DNA of 64,000 nucleotides from Tetracladium setigerum. Its lineage: Eukaryota > Ascomycota > Leotiomycetes > Helotiales. The notes under the pieces are model-generated. The model saw nothing but the letters and a program-made list of their open reading frames with translations, was not told the DNA's origin and made no database searches. Shown piece after piece: positions 22,717-35,883 of this stretch (position 1 is the stretch's first letter; each line of letters begins with the position of its first letter). The stretch is taken from assembly GCA_031472005.1 (NCBI GenBank), contig PZJY01000012.1:558001-622000 (forward strand), written 5' to 3'. The translations under genes and the position numbers were made by a program.

Positions 22717-25700
22717 AGGATATCTTTTTGCTAGGAAGTGAGGAGGTTGGCACTTGAGCGAGGAGTTTGGAGTTTGGAAAGCTATCTTGCAACGATTTGG
22801 AAACGATCGTACATTTTTATGAACAGTCCATGGGTGAAAGTGTCGTCGAGTGCTATGGAGCAGCCACAGTCATGTGAAACTTTGTGGTAATATTAACCTA
22901 CTGTCCTACTGATGCTTGAATTCGGGAATGTCATAGACCTGTACGCCCGACATAAGGGACGGAGACTCACTAATTATTGAGAATCAACGTACTACAACAA
23001 TTACCACACACAAAAAGGATGCCTCTCGAGCCAAACCATACTACACCATACTTTATCCAAGCGTAGGCAATTCAATTTCAACAACTCAGCCTGATCATCC
23101 CATGCCAAACTCTGCGAAAAATAGGCTCTCAATCATCCACGCCTCAGAATTAGCATATCAATGTAACATTCATGATCCAACATGATATACAACTATGTCA
23201 TAGGAAATAGGGTATTGTACCATCAAGTCCCGGGGAAGCAACAATTTCTTCCAGTGCATAACAGACCCGGCCTCATTTCATCTATCCCGAAGAAGCACCA
23301 CGTATGCTGCGCATGATGCTTCCCCTTCCGTCCTAATGGACGACGGCGGTTCCGTACAAGTTTACAAGAGACAAACGAACGGCAGATCTTTAGCCGCGAG
23401 CGAACTACATGCGCACCCAAGATTGCCGCCTTCCTTAGCTTTGGTCCTCCTTGAGATTGTTCCCTCATACCAAATCTCACCATCTCATCCCTTTGAACAA
23501 TCTCCATTTCCTCTTTCGGATCCGGCCCGGCAGATGAATGTCCCCGCCTGCCTCAAAGAGACAACAGCAAGCTGGTCCAACCCACCGAAAGGAGCAAGCC
23601 ACCATTTCTTCTACAGTTCCTCAAGTTGTGGCTATCTGCAGCATCCCTTTCCTCCTTCCCTTTTCACTCACCTTGAAGTTTGAAACCCCTTCTGAATTCT
23701 TCCAAACCAATTGGGACCAAAACCGAACAACTTAAACCAAAAAAAGGCGGGAGTTGTGGAAAGAAACGGCGGCGGAAAAACAAATCAATACAAAAACCCC
23801 TTCTTGATTGAAAATTTCCGGATGCCGGTTTGTGGATTTCTGTGGAAGCATTGGAAAAACCTCTTCCCACGGCAGGGCTGATTGATTTTGCTTGATGGTA
23901 ACTGGATTGTTTGCGCCGCATTTTCGCTGCATGGGGGAGGTGGACAATACTCCGTAATGGACAGGCACACGGTACGGTACATATGTTTCAGCCTCCTTTT
24001 TTTTCTACTTGCTTGGGAAGTTGGTGCTTCAACGGGTCGTTTTTGCTTACTACCTGTTTGAACCCCAAGAATTTAATTAAGGGGCTAGTTGGTTCGTGAA
24101 CGGCATGACTGTTCGCGAGAAGAATGACATACCTGTACTATCTCACAACCAACAATTCCATCGTGTGGGCGAGCGCAGGAGTAATTCGGAAGGGCAGCCG
24201 CATTCTAGCATACTGAACAGTATATCCTCCATAGCCTGTAATAACATGCAAGTAACAACCGAGACAAGACAGGGACAAGGTCAGATCGATCGAAAAATGT
24301 TGGAGTTGGTTGCAACTCGCATGTCATGTGCTTGCTGCAGACGAGACGGGGGTTATTATCCTTGGGTTCATTTTGTGTCACGCCAAATTGAGGAGTGAGG
24401 TCCTCAATCATGTAAGGGATGGAATAATGGAGGGGTTGGAAGTTTGGAATAAGAAGGAAAGAATAGGCTACTAGTATGTATGTATGGGTGTAAGTTCAAA
24501 GGTACTGTACCGTAGGTAGGTGATAACGGATGAAAGCATACTCATTCGTATACTTGATTGGTATCTTTTTTCTTTCGTCAAAAGACCTACACCACTTGCT
24601 CTCTCGCTTGCGACCAAAAGGAAGAATGTCACTCGTGACAATGCACAAAATCGTACTAGCACATTCACGACTCACGGCTGAATTGAGATACAGGACTGGT
24701 CAGCCAAAATAATAAACAAGGGTTTGGTCGGGCTATTATTCGGTACGATACTACGATGGCATGGTGTGATATGTTCCACCGTACGGAGTACTGTAGTATT
24801 ATATACCAGGATGATGATTGCCGATCGGAGAAATTAACACTCTGTGGTTTCATATCAAAATAACATAGCAAACACCAACACAACCGACTAACCTATCTTT
24901 AAATCTTAAAAAACCAACAACCAACGACTAACAGCCGAGAATACGAGAATAGAAGATTAGATCAGTTCTATTGTAACAAAAAGCAAATCTGTTTCAACTC
25001 GACATTTTCGAAATGTCTCGCTTTTCTTGATATTAGTACGATGATATACAGGGGGACCGACGAGATCGGTCTCATTGACTGAAGAGATTGTAGCCTGAGT
25101 TTTGAATATTGGTCATGATATTTCTCCCCTTCTTTTCGTCATGGCATTTTTTGCTGCTCGACTTGAGCAATCAAATGCTTGCAGGAATGAATCCATCTCT
25201 ATCGTACAGTTTTTCGTTCCCGCTGTGTTTGTCTATTGGCTCCCAATCCCACCCCAACCCCAGCAACCTGCCGCACTGCCTGCCCCCTTTGCATCTTCCC
25301 TTGGCCAAAACAAAGAATAAACAACATTGAAGTCATGAATTGATCCCCCTTCCTCCTCTTCCACCCAATCCTCTCCTTAATCCTCCAACCTCAACTTCGG
25401 CAGAATGAAATTCGGAATCATAATAATTGTACATTATATAAGCGTAAAAAAAGAAAATAAAGGCCGTAGTCTGGAGAGTCCGAGAATGAAAGAAAAGAAA
25501 GGCGTAAAGCAGTTAGTAAATGGAGGTCCCAGATCGTAAATTAGGTACAGCATATAAGCAAAACCGAAAAGCAAAAAAAGAACGCTAGCCGCCCATGTTT
25601 GCCATATGGAGTTGAAAATTGGCTGCCTCATTCGTCATAAGATCACTGATATTCGTGTTGGCATAATTTGAATCGACTTTTTCTCGGACGCAAAGAAAGG

Positions 25701-26085
25701 GAACTGGATAGTCCAAATGATAGTTGGCATTGGATTGGCGGTGAAAGAAAATGGCGCCGAATAAGATTAATTTCGTATGTTCGCGTACTGTTGTTGTTGT
25801 TGTTGTTGTTGTTGACGTGGTATGGCTTGGCTTCATTGTTGTGTTGCTGCGGAAAATTTCCATTATTTCGGTAATTCGTCTCAAACGTAAAAGGCGACAT
25901 ATTATTGTTGTATAAATAAATTCGTTGAAGTTGTGTGTGCGTGTACTCAGGTGGCCAAGAGCATTCTCATTCTTCTTCTTCGTCTACGATGAGGCAATCG
26001 TGTAGGCAGGATTTGTTGCCATTTGAATTCTCATCAAGCGATTGGATCCAATCTTTCTGCACACCCGTGACATGGTGCCCAATTT
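22717..26085. other. 3.4-kb gene-free stretch
   Basis: Nothing convincing is coded here on either strand. Open frames are short and lack splice-consistent partners. A TTG trinucleotide run lies at 25789-25814, and TAC-rich palindromes occur near 24500-24515 and 24780-24795. The right end is the 3' flank of the AT-hook gene. Confidence 0.5.
25789..25814. repeat. TTG trinucleotide microsatellite
   Basis: About eight to nine perfect TTG repeats in non-coding sequence. Short open frames crossing it translate to Leu or Asn runs, which is a by-product of the repeat. Confidence 0.85.
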
Positions 26086-27425
26086 TCACGGCTCCGTTCG
26101 AGGGACAGGCGGAGGCGGAGGCGGAGGCGGAGGAGGCAGACCCAGTGGTGGTGGTAGAATCGATGGGGTCAAGATCGTTGGTGGTGGTGGTGGTAAACTT
26201 GGGGCTGATGGTGGTGGAGGGGCTCGATATGGAGCCAATTCACTACCGTGACTACTCTGCCCACCACTGTGACTGATAGGAATGGTATCTGTTAATGAAG
26301 AAATAATTGATGGGTAAGTAGACCTCTCTGCTCTCATTCGTGGGCTTGCTACTGAAAAGCTGGGTTCGCTTGGCTTGGTAACCTGCACCGACTGTTAGTT
26401 TCAATACAACAAAGAGATGCGTAGGACAATAATTAAAGCCTTACCTTTTTCGGAGGTGGCTTTTTCTTCTTAGGCGAAGACAGTTCAGAACTCGCAAAAG
26501 ATGGACTGCCGTACATTGATGGAGCTATCGGGGAGGGCTGTGGTCGTGGAGACACCATTGGCGCAATGTTTGCATAGATCTGTGTACTTATTCGGTCTCC
26601 ACCCCCTGGCGTTTCTGCCCTTAAACTGGACGACCTTGGTGGTGCTATTACCTCCCCACGCGCAATTGCCTCTGCATCTCTTTGAGCCACAGCAGCCTTA
26701 GACGGTCTACCCCTCTTCTTGCCGGGGGCAGTATTTGGCGATCCAAATTTGGGAGAAACATTGGAGGGTTTTGGCAAGATACTCGCATGTTGATTCATAT
26801 CCGAGAGACGTCGTTTTGGTTCATGCCCTGCAGATGTTTCTAGGCTCTCTGGAGGCGGTTTGCGCTTCGCGGTTTTTGCAGTAGGCAATGGTACCTGGTA
26901 GGTTTGGGTATGGAACGGAGGTGGAGGTGGAAGTGGCTGGCTCGGTCGCAGTGATTCAAACGTATTTATACATGATTGGAGATGCCGACCTATACAATAT
27001 GTCAGTTATCGAGGATCAGAAAGGGCGCGGTGTCTGTGGGTTGTTTCTCTTGGTGATCTGGGGAACCTTGCTCGGGACCAAAAAGAGGTCACGCCAGTCA
27101 AACTCACCATGTGGTAGCAACATCTGAGGCCAGTCTGGCTGAACACTCCCATCGTAGAATATTGGAAGCAGTCTCTCCACTGGAACGGCACTTGTCTTGA
27201 TTGCTTCAGCGAGCACGAAGCGCTATGGAAACGGGCAAGGTTAGTGATGAGCTATATTAGAGACATAGGCGACGCCATGTCCCCTCACGAATGCGCCCCC
27301 TGTGTTAAGGACGCGCTCGATATCGCAAGAGGCTCGTCTCCAGCAAGTCGATAAATTCTCCGAGTCCGCGCGCAACGTACCTTTTCCTGTTCGGTAAACG
27401 GGGGATTAACATCCATTGTATTCAT
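26086..27425 (-). CDS. AT-hook nuclear protein with polyproline C-terminus
   Basis: Four exons (27425-27381, 27222-27108, 26989-26445, 26382-26086) join in phase to 333 aa. I chose the ATG of MNTMDVNPPFTEQEK; the second ATG, three codons on, is an alternative. The N-terminal region (FTEQEKRFVLAEAIKTS, then QPDWPQMLLP and LQSCINTFESLRP) resembles a small helical module seen at the start of other fungal nuclear proteins. A single AT-hook core, KKRGRPSK, near the middle predicts minor-groove DNA binding. Basic clusters (KRKPP, SPKKKKPPPKK) look like nuclear localisation signals. The C-terminus holds long proline runs. The likely role is in chromatin or transcription; the exact function is unknown. 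The first intron (158 bp) is long for this window. Confidence 0.8.
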
Positions 27426-29853
27426 CTGCGTCGGGAAGGCGACGACGACAACTCGACGTGGAACGAGATCGAGGAGGAGGGGGAGAGAGGCGAAAGGGTG
27501 AAGCGAGGTGACGAGGGTGGTGGAGTATTAGAGGTCATTAAGTATGTCCTGGGCGCATCTACTTTTTACTTTGGGAATCTGAAGGTGTCTAACGAACGAG
27601 CGTAAGTTGTAAGGAACGTGAGCGAGCGAATGTGTGTGTACGTCTGTCGGTCGGTCTCGAGGTCGTAAAAGAATGTAGGATTGTTGGGCAAGGAGAGAGA
27701 AGCGGCAGATGGGCCGCAGGTAGAGGGTAGAGGGGGGGAGATGTATGGATGTATCGCGCAAACGAAAAGAAACAAGAAATGGCAGCAAAGAAAAAGCCGA
27801 CTCGACAGTCGAGCGTCAACGAAAGATACGGAGTCCGTTAGTAGTCATAGGGAGGGAAATGAGGTCTACACTTGCAGACAACGTGCATCATGTACTCTCT
27901 TGCTCGCCATGAGTTCAGGCCAGTCTAATTGGTGTAGACGCGATGTCGTGCAGCTCCGCTGAAGCTAAACATCCCAAAATTGCTCTACGGCAACCCACTG
28001 GTCGACTGCTGCTCGCCCCCTTCGTGCCGGTTTGGCCTGTTGCTGCGCTTGCTGCTTGCTTGCTTGCTCTGTCTCGCATCGCATCGCTTGTCGTGTGGAG
28101 GAGTAGAGTCGCGAAAGGAATTGAAGATATACTCAAGTGGATATGGCTCTGGATATCAATAGCAACATTGAATATCGCTAGCGAACGACCTAGGGAATTG
28201 GTGGAAATAGGGGACATGGATTCAGGCTCGAGCCCCAATGGAATTGGACAGAGTTTTGCATGCCGTTGCCAATGAGGCCGACGAACAGGCTCAAGCTTCT
28301 TAGCGTATGGCGGCCCATCGCAAACATCAACAACACAACACGATCCATCCCCGTTTCGCCTCTAAGTTCCAACTCTGGCGTCTCTGGAGAGAGAGGAAAG
28401 GCTGAGGACTTCCCGACCTCCGACGACCTTGATCGCTAGGCTTCAAACCTCGAGTTCGATTCTGTGAACAAAACAAACATGCGTACACTCGTTGCGCTCG
28501 ATCGCCAGTGACTTCAACCGGCGCCATTTCGTTGGCTTTGGAGGCATTTGGTGTGAGGGAGGCAGGGAGAGAGCGCTGGTCCATCCTGCGGCCGAAATGG
28601 TGGCCATCTTCCTGGCGAATGGTCACACCCACCATCGAAAGGAAATGTGTGAAACCACAAGAATGGGCATAATGGGGTGTCAATTGATGGCGGATTCTTG
28701 CAATTTATAGACTCTGTTCGATCTTTCGACGGCGAAGGGAAGCTCTGCGGGGCACATCTGCAATTGTGCGTTGTCAAGCGTTCATAGGAGTGCAAATAAG
28801 ACCAGTTCACCCGCCTGTTCTCTGGAGCGCTGCTTCTTCGTACTGACCATTTTCCTGTAGTTTGATGGATGGTTTTTATCCGACCAAACGAGGCAATTCA
28901 AGATAAATTCATCGGCAACACGCCACTCACCCATGCTGCAGAACAACAGCAAATCCAATGTACAGGCCATTTGCTGGAAAGTTCCGAGACCAACCCCGTA
29001 TGATATGTAGAAGGTCAGAAGATGCACTTGGCCACCTGGCGGTATTATAAGCAAGCCCAAGATTGGACCGCGTGTTGACAACCCCGCTGGCACTTTCTGT
29101 CTCTCTTCGAAATCTTGGAACATGGCCGATTCGTTATACGTGAGCGTGTATCATATTGCCAGCAAAGGTAGGTCGTTCGGTGAATGTTCCTCTCATCTGA
29201 ATCGGGTTCGCCGCAGCGGTGTTGTCCTTGCTCTTCCATTTCTTGCTCTCAGTGGTGCGTCGAATATGTAGATGAGGTCATTTTCCTTATACACAAATGT
29301 CGAAAGACGCGTCCCTCTAAGATAGAGGTCGACGTCGAGAGCATGAATTTATTACCGAAGTCAAACTATCTTCGATTAGCTTTGTTTGTTAAGGTGGGAA
29401 ATCTGTAGAAGTCGGCCTTGGTGACCTGTTGTCTCTGGTTGAATGGGTTTGCCTTTGGCAAGTGCAAAAGGATGGAAGAGTATTTCGATGGATGGTTCCG
29501 CAAAGTCCAACGTGAGAGACTGCTCTCTCCACCAAAATCAAAGTTGAATTGTTCCTTCTGCCTATGCCCCCAAGGCAGAGTGCCGAAGACTATGGTTTCT
29601 TGAATTTCATTTGATGTTCATGTTCACCTTATTACGTTTGGAAGAAGGAAGGAGCAAGTTTCCATCTCCGTCTTCGTTCCATCCCCATCTTTCCATCCTT
29701 TCCCCAACTGATCTCCATCATCTTCTTCAATCCATCACCAACCCACTTCAACATATCTCCGACTCACTTCCACTCTATCTGCAACTCATCTTACCACCCA
29801 TCTTAAATCCCACAATCTCACAACTTTTCTCAACGTCGATTTGATTCACGAGC
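27426..29853. other. Intergenic, 2.4 kb
   Basis: The left part is the promoter of the minus-strand AT-hook gene. The right part, about 29640-29850, is a strongly C/T-rich tract (repeated CCATC, TCCATC, ACTTCC) typical of fungal leaders, directly preceding the ATG at 29854. No additional gene is supported between them. Confidence 0.5.
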
Positions 29854-31159
29854 ATGTCGCGGGGCAAGGGACGAAACGCGCATAAGCCTATAGTAATTAC
29901 ACTCTCCAAAAATTCCTACATTGTACTGACTCCGGGCTCTCTCCAGGGATGGAAGAAGCTCCTATTGCCAGCGGAACAGGATGAACAAACGCCAGCTCGA
30001 CAAAAGCGTCCGGCCGAGTTCAGTGCAGCGGAATAGAATAGTAATAAACGTCAAGCGCGAGGCCCATCCCAAGTCCCAGACAGTCAATCGCAACACAATG
30101 TCGTGCCAGACCTACTTCAAGTAGTCAGAACACAGGCTGCACACGAATCCAGACTCGATGCAATGGATAACATGTTGGAGAACCTCATCCGAGCTTCCCA
30201 GCCATCAGAGGTTCAAAGGTTCCCTCGGACGTCGCAACAAAAAATGAAGCTGCAAACATTGCCACCCGTTTCTCAGGCAGGACCAGATCTTCGTCAATTA
30301 GCCAACGTACAAGCTACGTTCGGAGCCAAACTTGACGCCATATACACCATGGTACAGAGTCCCACTCGTGTTTCCCCACCATCAGAGTCCCAGACCTTCC
30401 CTCGCACCACACAGCAGCAATTCGGGCCACCAAATTTCTCAAATGCTTCGCAGGCTACGATGCAAAACTTCTACGCCACGCCCACAGCATTCCCTCATGT
30501 TTCGCAGGAGAAGTCGGATCCTAGTGACTTCTCTCATAGCGACCGCACATTCTCAAGGCCAAGAACAGCCGCAGCAGGAGGAGGTGGAACAGGCAGGACA
30601 GGTAGAACAGGAACGGGAGGAGGAGCAAGAGCAAGTTGAGGAGAAGGAGATAGTACATGGATGCTGGGTATTATGAAGTTTTTTCATCATATTGATTCCG
30701 GGGTGGTTCCGCTATCAAAAATGTAAGAAGGCTGGAGTTGGAGCTGGAGCAGGAGCGCTGGTCATCCATGACAGGCTTTTATGATAGAAATTCTAGTGGT
30801 TACTCCACCATGAAGATTTGAAGCAAAAGCAGAGTGGCTAGAAGTCGAGAAAGTGCTTCTATTATGGTATTTTGATTCTCAATTCCACTACCAATACGCT
30901 TACGAGGAACGCTACAAAAGTTTGAATGTTAAGTTGGCACTTATACACATTGGAGCGTAAGCTGAAAAGAAGATCTGGCGAATTCAAAGATCTTATTTTA
31001 ATGCATAAAAAAGTTTCTAAGCTTTGGATGTCGGAATACACATTTCAATATTTTCTGCTGGTTTTTGATATCGGATTGCGATGGCTTGGCGATCCTTGCA
31101 CTAGTCCTTGTCGGGGTTCAGCTTCATTCTCAGGGCCCTTCTTTCTTCCTTCTCTGTAG
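29854..31159 (+). pseudogene. Decayed gene with TAG stop and frame changes
   Basis: A C/T-rich leader precedes an ATG (MSRGKGRNAHKPI). A textbook 54-bp intron may follow (29893-29946: GTAATT donor, ACTGAC branch, CCAG acceptor). The frame then meets TAG at 30034-30036, after which the same frame stays open to 30639. That part contains a diverged internal duplication of about 55 residues: LDAMDNMLENL...FPRTSQQ versus LDAIYTMVQS...FPRTTQQ. From about 30540 a second frame becomes coding-like (Glu/Gln-rich, EQPQQEEVEQAGQ). Further charged, helix-like segments follow in changing frames to 31159 (RRLELELEQERW; AEWLEVEKVLLLWYF; LERKLKRRSGEFKDL). I read this as one coiled-coil-rich gene in decay, but undetected introns could explain part of it. 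The family is unknown. Confidence 0.4.
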
Positions 31160-31757
31160 CAACAACCAACTTCGCTCAGATCGCACAGAGCAGAGTTGAA
31201 TGATTGACATACGAGAGAGCAGCGCCGAGAACTACAACACGCGAACAAATTTGTGATCGCAAAAGGAAAGGAAGTGTACAATAGGGCAAGGATGCTTGGG
31301 GTTCGCTACTAGCCATCTACGATTAACTTATTTTTCGCGCGTCGAGTCTCCAACGCTTCCACAGTCCTTTACGACGTTCGCTTTCCTAGCAGCCTTCATG
31401 TTCGAGCCTGCCGGCTTTCTATCTCTTCCTCCAACTTGTTTGTTCATTCTCACGAACCTGCCGGCATCCATCAACGGCAGGCGATACCCTTCCCCGATTT
31501 CTAGTCTACCCGCGCAATTCGATCTCGGCATTCACCACTCCACAGATTTGCATACCAGGTGGTCTGGAACAACCTGTGCTATCAGACCTCTCTGTCTCCA
31601 ATAATACGCGGTGGACTTGGCCACACCCCCTTCGAGCGAACCGTCCTCGAATCTTGCGATCCATCCCCAAATCAACCCCGAAAGATCTAGTCCTTGGGCC
31701 ACCACCCCCCAGGATCTTTGGCCGCCCTCACAACTTCTGTATTACGCCGACGCTACG
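31160..31757. promoter_or_regulatory. Set2 upstream region
   Basis: This 0.6-kb stretch directly precedes the Set2 start codon. The frame remains open upstream of the ATG from about 31611 but without any ATG, so it is most likely leader sequence. Confidence 0.5.
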
Positions 31758-34700
31758 ATGGCAGACGAGAGTCAGGACATAAAGCCCGAGGAGGTAGATG
31801 CTGCATTGGGAGATATGAAGCTTGAAGAAGGTAACCTTCAGAATGGGGCTGGGGACACAATCGTAGTCAATGGTAAAAACAAGCACACCTCCACCTATGG
31901 ACACAGGAAAACGTCTCAATCGTCGACTCCAGCAGCTACGGAATCCAGATCCCAGTCGCCTACAAAGCAGAGCACCGGCGCAACTCCCAAATCTGAAACG
32001 GACGAGGCAGTTATTGGAGGCGACATTACAATCATGGTTGAGCCAGGAAAAGCGCCCAAATTATCACGAAAGCAGTCACAAAAGGTCATCTCGCGGCCGC
32101 CGCCTCTCTTTGACGATTTGCCAGATGTGACGGAGGAAGCCGCCTCAGTATTCCAGCGCATCAAAGATTGCATCTATGGATCTAAATATATGGGATCGTC
32201 TGAACATGATGCTTTGGACTGTGATTGTTCTGAGGAGTGGAGTGAGTTCTCCCGCTCGCCCCTGTCCTGGTGTACTGACAATCCTAGGGGATGGAAAGAA
32301 CCACGCCTGCGGGGAGGATTCAGACTGCATCAACCGCGCGACGAAAATGGAATGCGTTGACGGCGATTGTAACTGTGGCAATGGCTGCCAAAACCAACGT
32401 TTTCAGCGTCGACAGTATGCCAATGTCTCGGTAATTAAGACCGAAAAGAAAGGATTCGGTTTACGAGCCGATACCGATTTGCAGCCAGACGAATTTATCT
32501 TCGAATACATCGGCGAGGTCATCAATGAGCCAACATTTAGGCGGCGAACAGTTCAGTACGATGAAGAAGGGATCAAGCATTTCTATTTCATGTCACTCAC
32601 AAAACACGAATTCGTGGATGCGACAAAGAAAGGAAATCTGGGAAGATTCTGCAATCACTCGTGTAATCCTAACGCTTACGTTGATAAATGGGTCGTTGGC
32701 GAGAAATTGCGCATGGGCATCTTCGCTGAGCGACACATCAAAGCTGGCGAAGAACTGGTCTTCAACTATAACGTCGACCGATATGGCGCAGACCCTCAAC
32801 CATGCTATTGCGGCGAGCCAAATTGCAGTGGTTTTATTGGAGGGAAAACTCAGACTGAGCGCGCAACCAAACTCTCTCATGCGACCATTGAAGCTCTCGG
32901 AATTGATGATGGGGACGGATGGGACACTGCAGTTGCCAAGAAGCCGCGAAAGAAGAAGACGGGCGAGGACGATGAAGAATACGTTAGCAACGTCCAACCC
33001 AAAGGTCTCGATGAAGAGGGCGTTCGAAAAGTCATGGCTACTCTTATGCAATGTAAAGAAAAGTGGATTGCTGTCAAGCTTCTCGATCGCATTCAACGTT
33101 GCGACGACGACAGGGTGCGAAATCGTGTGGTACAGATGCATGGGTATCAAATCCTCCGATCCACCCTAACCACCTGGAAAGATGACAACAATGTGATTTT
33201 ACAAATTCTGGATATTCTTTACAAGTTTCCACGACTTACAAAGAATAAGATCAGCGATTCAAAGATCGAGGCTACCATCCAAGCCCTCACCACTTCCGAG
33301 CATGAGGATGTCGTGTTTGAGTCAAAGCGACTGATCGAGGACTGGAGCAAACTTGAGGTGGCATACAGAATTCCAAGGAAGAAGTACGATCCAACGGCTG
33401 TCTCTGTTTTTGACCGCCGAAATAGTGAGAGGGCCGAAGAAGTCAAGAAGGCCGATCCCGCGATTGTTGCGCCTACGGGTCCAAAGAGCAATTTCCCACA
33501 GCGAAGTGGGAACTTTATGCCTGTGCGACCTCCTCCTGCGCGAAGGCCATTCAACAATGCTCTGCCTACTGGTTGGTTCACTGCGATGGATGAGAAAGGA
33601 AATCCTTACTACTATAGCAAATCGGGACAAACTACCTGGAACCGGCCCTTCCAGCCAGCCGCAGAACCTCCCCCTCCTCCAAAGGCGCCACCGAAGAGTG
33701 TTCAGACCGCCAAAGCTTTGCAAGACATCATTGATAGTATCACAAGACCAGATCCAAGCACGCAAACCACACCATCCCAAAGCCTGCAAACAGCGAACTC
33801 AAGTCCAAAGGAAAAGAAGAAGCCGAGCGAGAAATGGCGTTCTTACCCACAGGAAAAGCAGATGAAGCTTTATGAGAACACGGTAAGCCCATTGAGAAAG
33901 ATCTTGAGGCTTTTTACTAATTCCTTGATTTAGCTTCTCCCGCATGTTCGACACGTAATGCAAAAGTTTTCCAAGCAATTACCGAAAGAAGATTTGAAAA
34001 AGTACGCCAAGGAGGTAGGCAAGAAGCTTGTAGCTTCCGATTACAAGCATGGACGAGTCGAGGACCCGACTAAGATCTCTGACAAGCAAGAGAAGAAGGT
34101 CAAAAAATACGTTCGAGACTACTTTGAGAAAGTTGTCGAGAAGAAGAAGGCAAGTGATAAGCGGAAGCGAGAAAAGGAGCAAATTGCCGCATCTACCAAT
34201 GGCTCAAGGACTAGTGGTGCGGATGGCAGCAGCCTCCTTGAGAAAGAGGACCCATCGAAAGCGGAAAGCGAGGCAGAGGACGAAGAAGTGGATTTAACCC
34301 CGAATTCGCCCATTCCAGAAATCGCGCCATCTCCGTCAATACCACCTACGCCTCTGGGAACCGATAGCCCTGATCTGAAGCGAAAGCGGACGGAAGACGG
34401 TACTCCAGATGATGCATCTGAGTCGAGTAAACGATTTAAGGATGATGATGTATCACCGCCTCCACCGCCTCCTCCTCCTCCAGCCGGCGGCATGCCCGAT
34501 GCTGATATGCTCGATACCGATGGACAATGCCTGGTAAAGGAAGACTCGGAAGAAGACAAGGAGTTGCGAAAACAAGAAGAGGACTTGGTGAAGGAGAATG
34601 AAGAGGCGATGAAGATGGACCTTGATGGATCATTGAAGTTGGAAAGTCAAAAGTCTTATCAACAAGTTCACAGTAATGCGAGTCGTGAATCCGAATACGC

Positions 34701-34767
34701 ATCTAAGGATCCGATGGAGAGCATTAACGGATCAAAAGTCAAGCAAGAAGGCATGATGAGCCATTGA
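31758..34767 (+). CDS. set2: Histone H3K36 methyltransferase Set2
   Basis: Three exons (31758-32241, 32288-33882, 33934-34767) give 970 aa; the introns of 46 and 51 bp have canonical borders. The protein starts at MADESQDIKP. Domain order matches Set2. The AWS zinc module (CDCSEEW, HACGEDSDCINR, CNCGNGCQNQ) is near 150-205. The SET domain holds NHSCNPN and ELVFNYN. The post-SET motif CYCGEPNCSGFIGG follows. Next come a TFIIS-N-like helical region (about 400-490), a WW domain (LPTGWFTA to TTWNRP, about 586-616) and the SRI domain (about 674-765). The tail is acidic and proline-rich. Set2 methylates lysine 36 of histone H3 on transcribed chromatin and binds the phosphorylated RNA polymerase II tail through SRI. 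It is nuclear, and all key motifs are intact. Confidence 0.97.
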
Positions 34768-35789
34768 GATGTTCACACTCTTACTGCAGCATACATCAAC
34801 CGATGCTGCCTTGACCTCGTCTGGATGACGCATCTTTACTCTCTCCAACACAGTAATGAAACACCACATCCCACAGCGTAGATACAGTCTTGCACTGCTT
34901 TGTACAATTTTTCAACACAAACTTGTACCATAACACCGGACCGAAAGAACACGAAACCAGCATACCAGCAACACGGCGTCTTGGTCTCATTTACTTCGCG
35001 TTGCTTTTCGCTAGGAATAATGCTTTTTTGATTGGATGGAAATGGAAATGGGGGCGAGGATGCATATTTTCTCTTTCTCGTAATATCATATTGACCACAC
35101 TCTTGCATCATACTAGCATCCTTCTGGCTTTTTCTAATTTCCATTTTCTTTTAATCTCCTTCGCTGAACTGGTTTTCGCCTTACCTGCTAAGGGATGGAG
35201 GGATTGGCTCAACAATGTATTTTTTTTTTTGGAGACATTGCTTTTGCATTTTCACTACTGCATTTGCACATCAAGGGGGGGATGGGATGGGAGTTGAAAA
35301 AAAGTAGAATAATTATGCTTTGAGGGAAGGAGGAGTGAGAAGGAGGGCCAGGCTCAGGGAGTTACGGAGTATTTGGTGTATGTTTGTGAGAGGAGAATCT
35401 GCTGACGAGGTGGTGATGAATGGTGATGATGAAGGGGTGTGGCGGAAATGGGTTGACAGAGAGAGGGAGGAGGGACATAGGAGAGAGAAATCCAATGTTG
35501 AATGAATGAATAAAACCCATCATCTCAAACTTTCAAACCTGCTTCTCATGATGATTCCTTCCTCCAACTGTGAATCTCACTCCCTAACAAAAAAAGAATG
35601 CAAAAACTCCAGTCTGTCCCCACAACTGTCCCCCTCCAAGTTTCAACAAGCCATCTCTTCTCGTCCCCCTCCCTCCCTACACTTTTTTTCTTCCCCCAAA
35701 TACTCCACTCAACAGCCAGGTTACAGAGTCAGTTTATAAATCCAAATAACCCAACTACCCTACATCCAAAAACCAAACCAAGCAAGCCC
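34768..35789. other. Intergenic between Set2 and tRNA-Lys
   Basis: The 3' flank of Set2, including a T10 tract near 35219. A CA/CT-rich tract lies before the tRNA gene. No further gene is seen. Confidence 0.5.
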
Positions 35790-35883
35790 GCCCGGCTAGC
35801 TCAATCGGTAGAGCGTCTGACTCTTAATGTGCAAGCATCAAAAGTCCATCAGAAGGTTGCGGGTTCGACCCCCGCGTTGGGCT
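35790..35883 (+). tRNA. tRNA-Lys(CTT) with 21-nt intron
   Basis: The acceptor stem GCCCGGC pairs with GTTGGGC and a T discriminator follows. The D-arm is GCTCAATCGGTAGAGC, the anticodon stem TCTGA/TCAGA, and the T-arm GCGGGTTCGACCCCCGC. The anticodon loop CTCTTAA carries anticodon CTT (lysine). A 21-nt insertion, about 35827-35847, sits one base 3' of the anticodon, the standard position for nuclear tRNA introns. The mature length is 73 nt before CCA addition. It is transcribed by RNA polymerase III from the internal A and B boxes. Confidence 0.96.

Noticed and set aside
26042..26276. Glycine-rich plus-strand open frame
   Set aside because: It is the reverse complement of the polyproline C-terminus of the AT-hook gene; the low-complexity repeat explains its openness.
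27943..28275. Plus-strand open frame with hydrophobic stretch
   Set aside because: It overlaps open frames on the opposite strand, has no splice partner and no family resemblance.
28430..28480. tRNA-like B-box string (GAGTTCGATTCT)
   Set aside because: No acceptor, D or anticodon stem can be folded around it.
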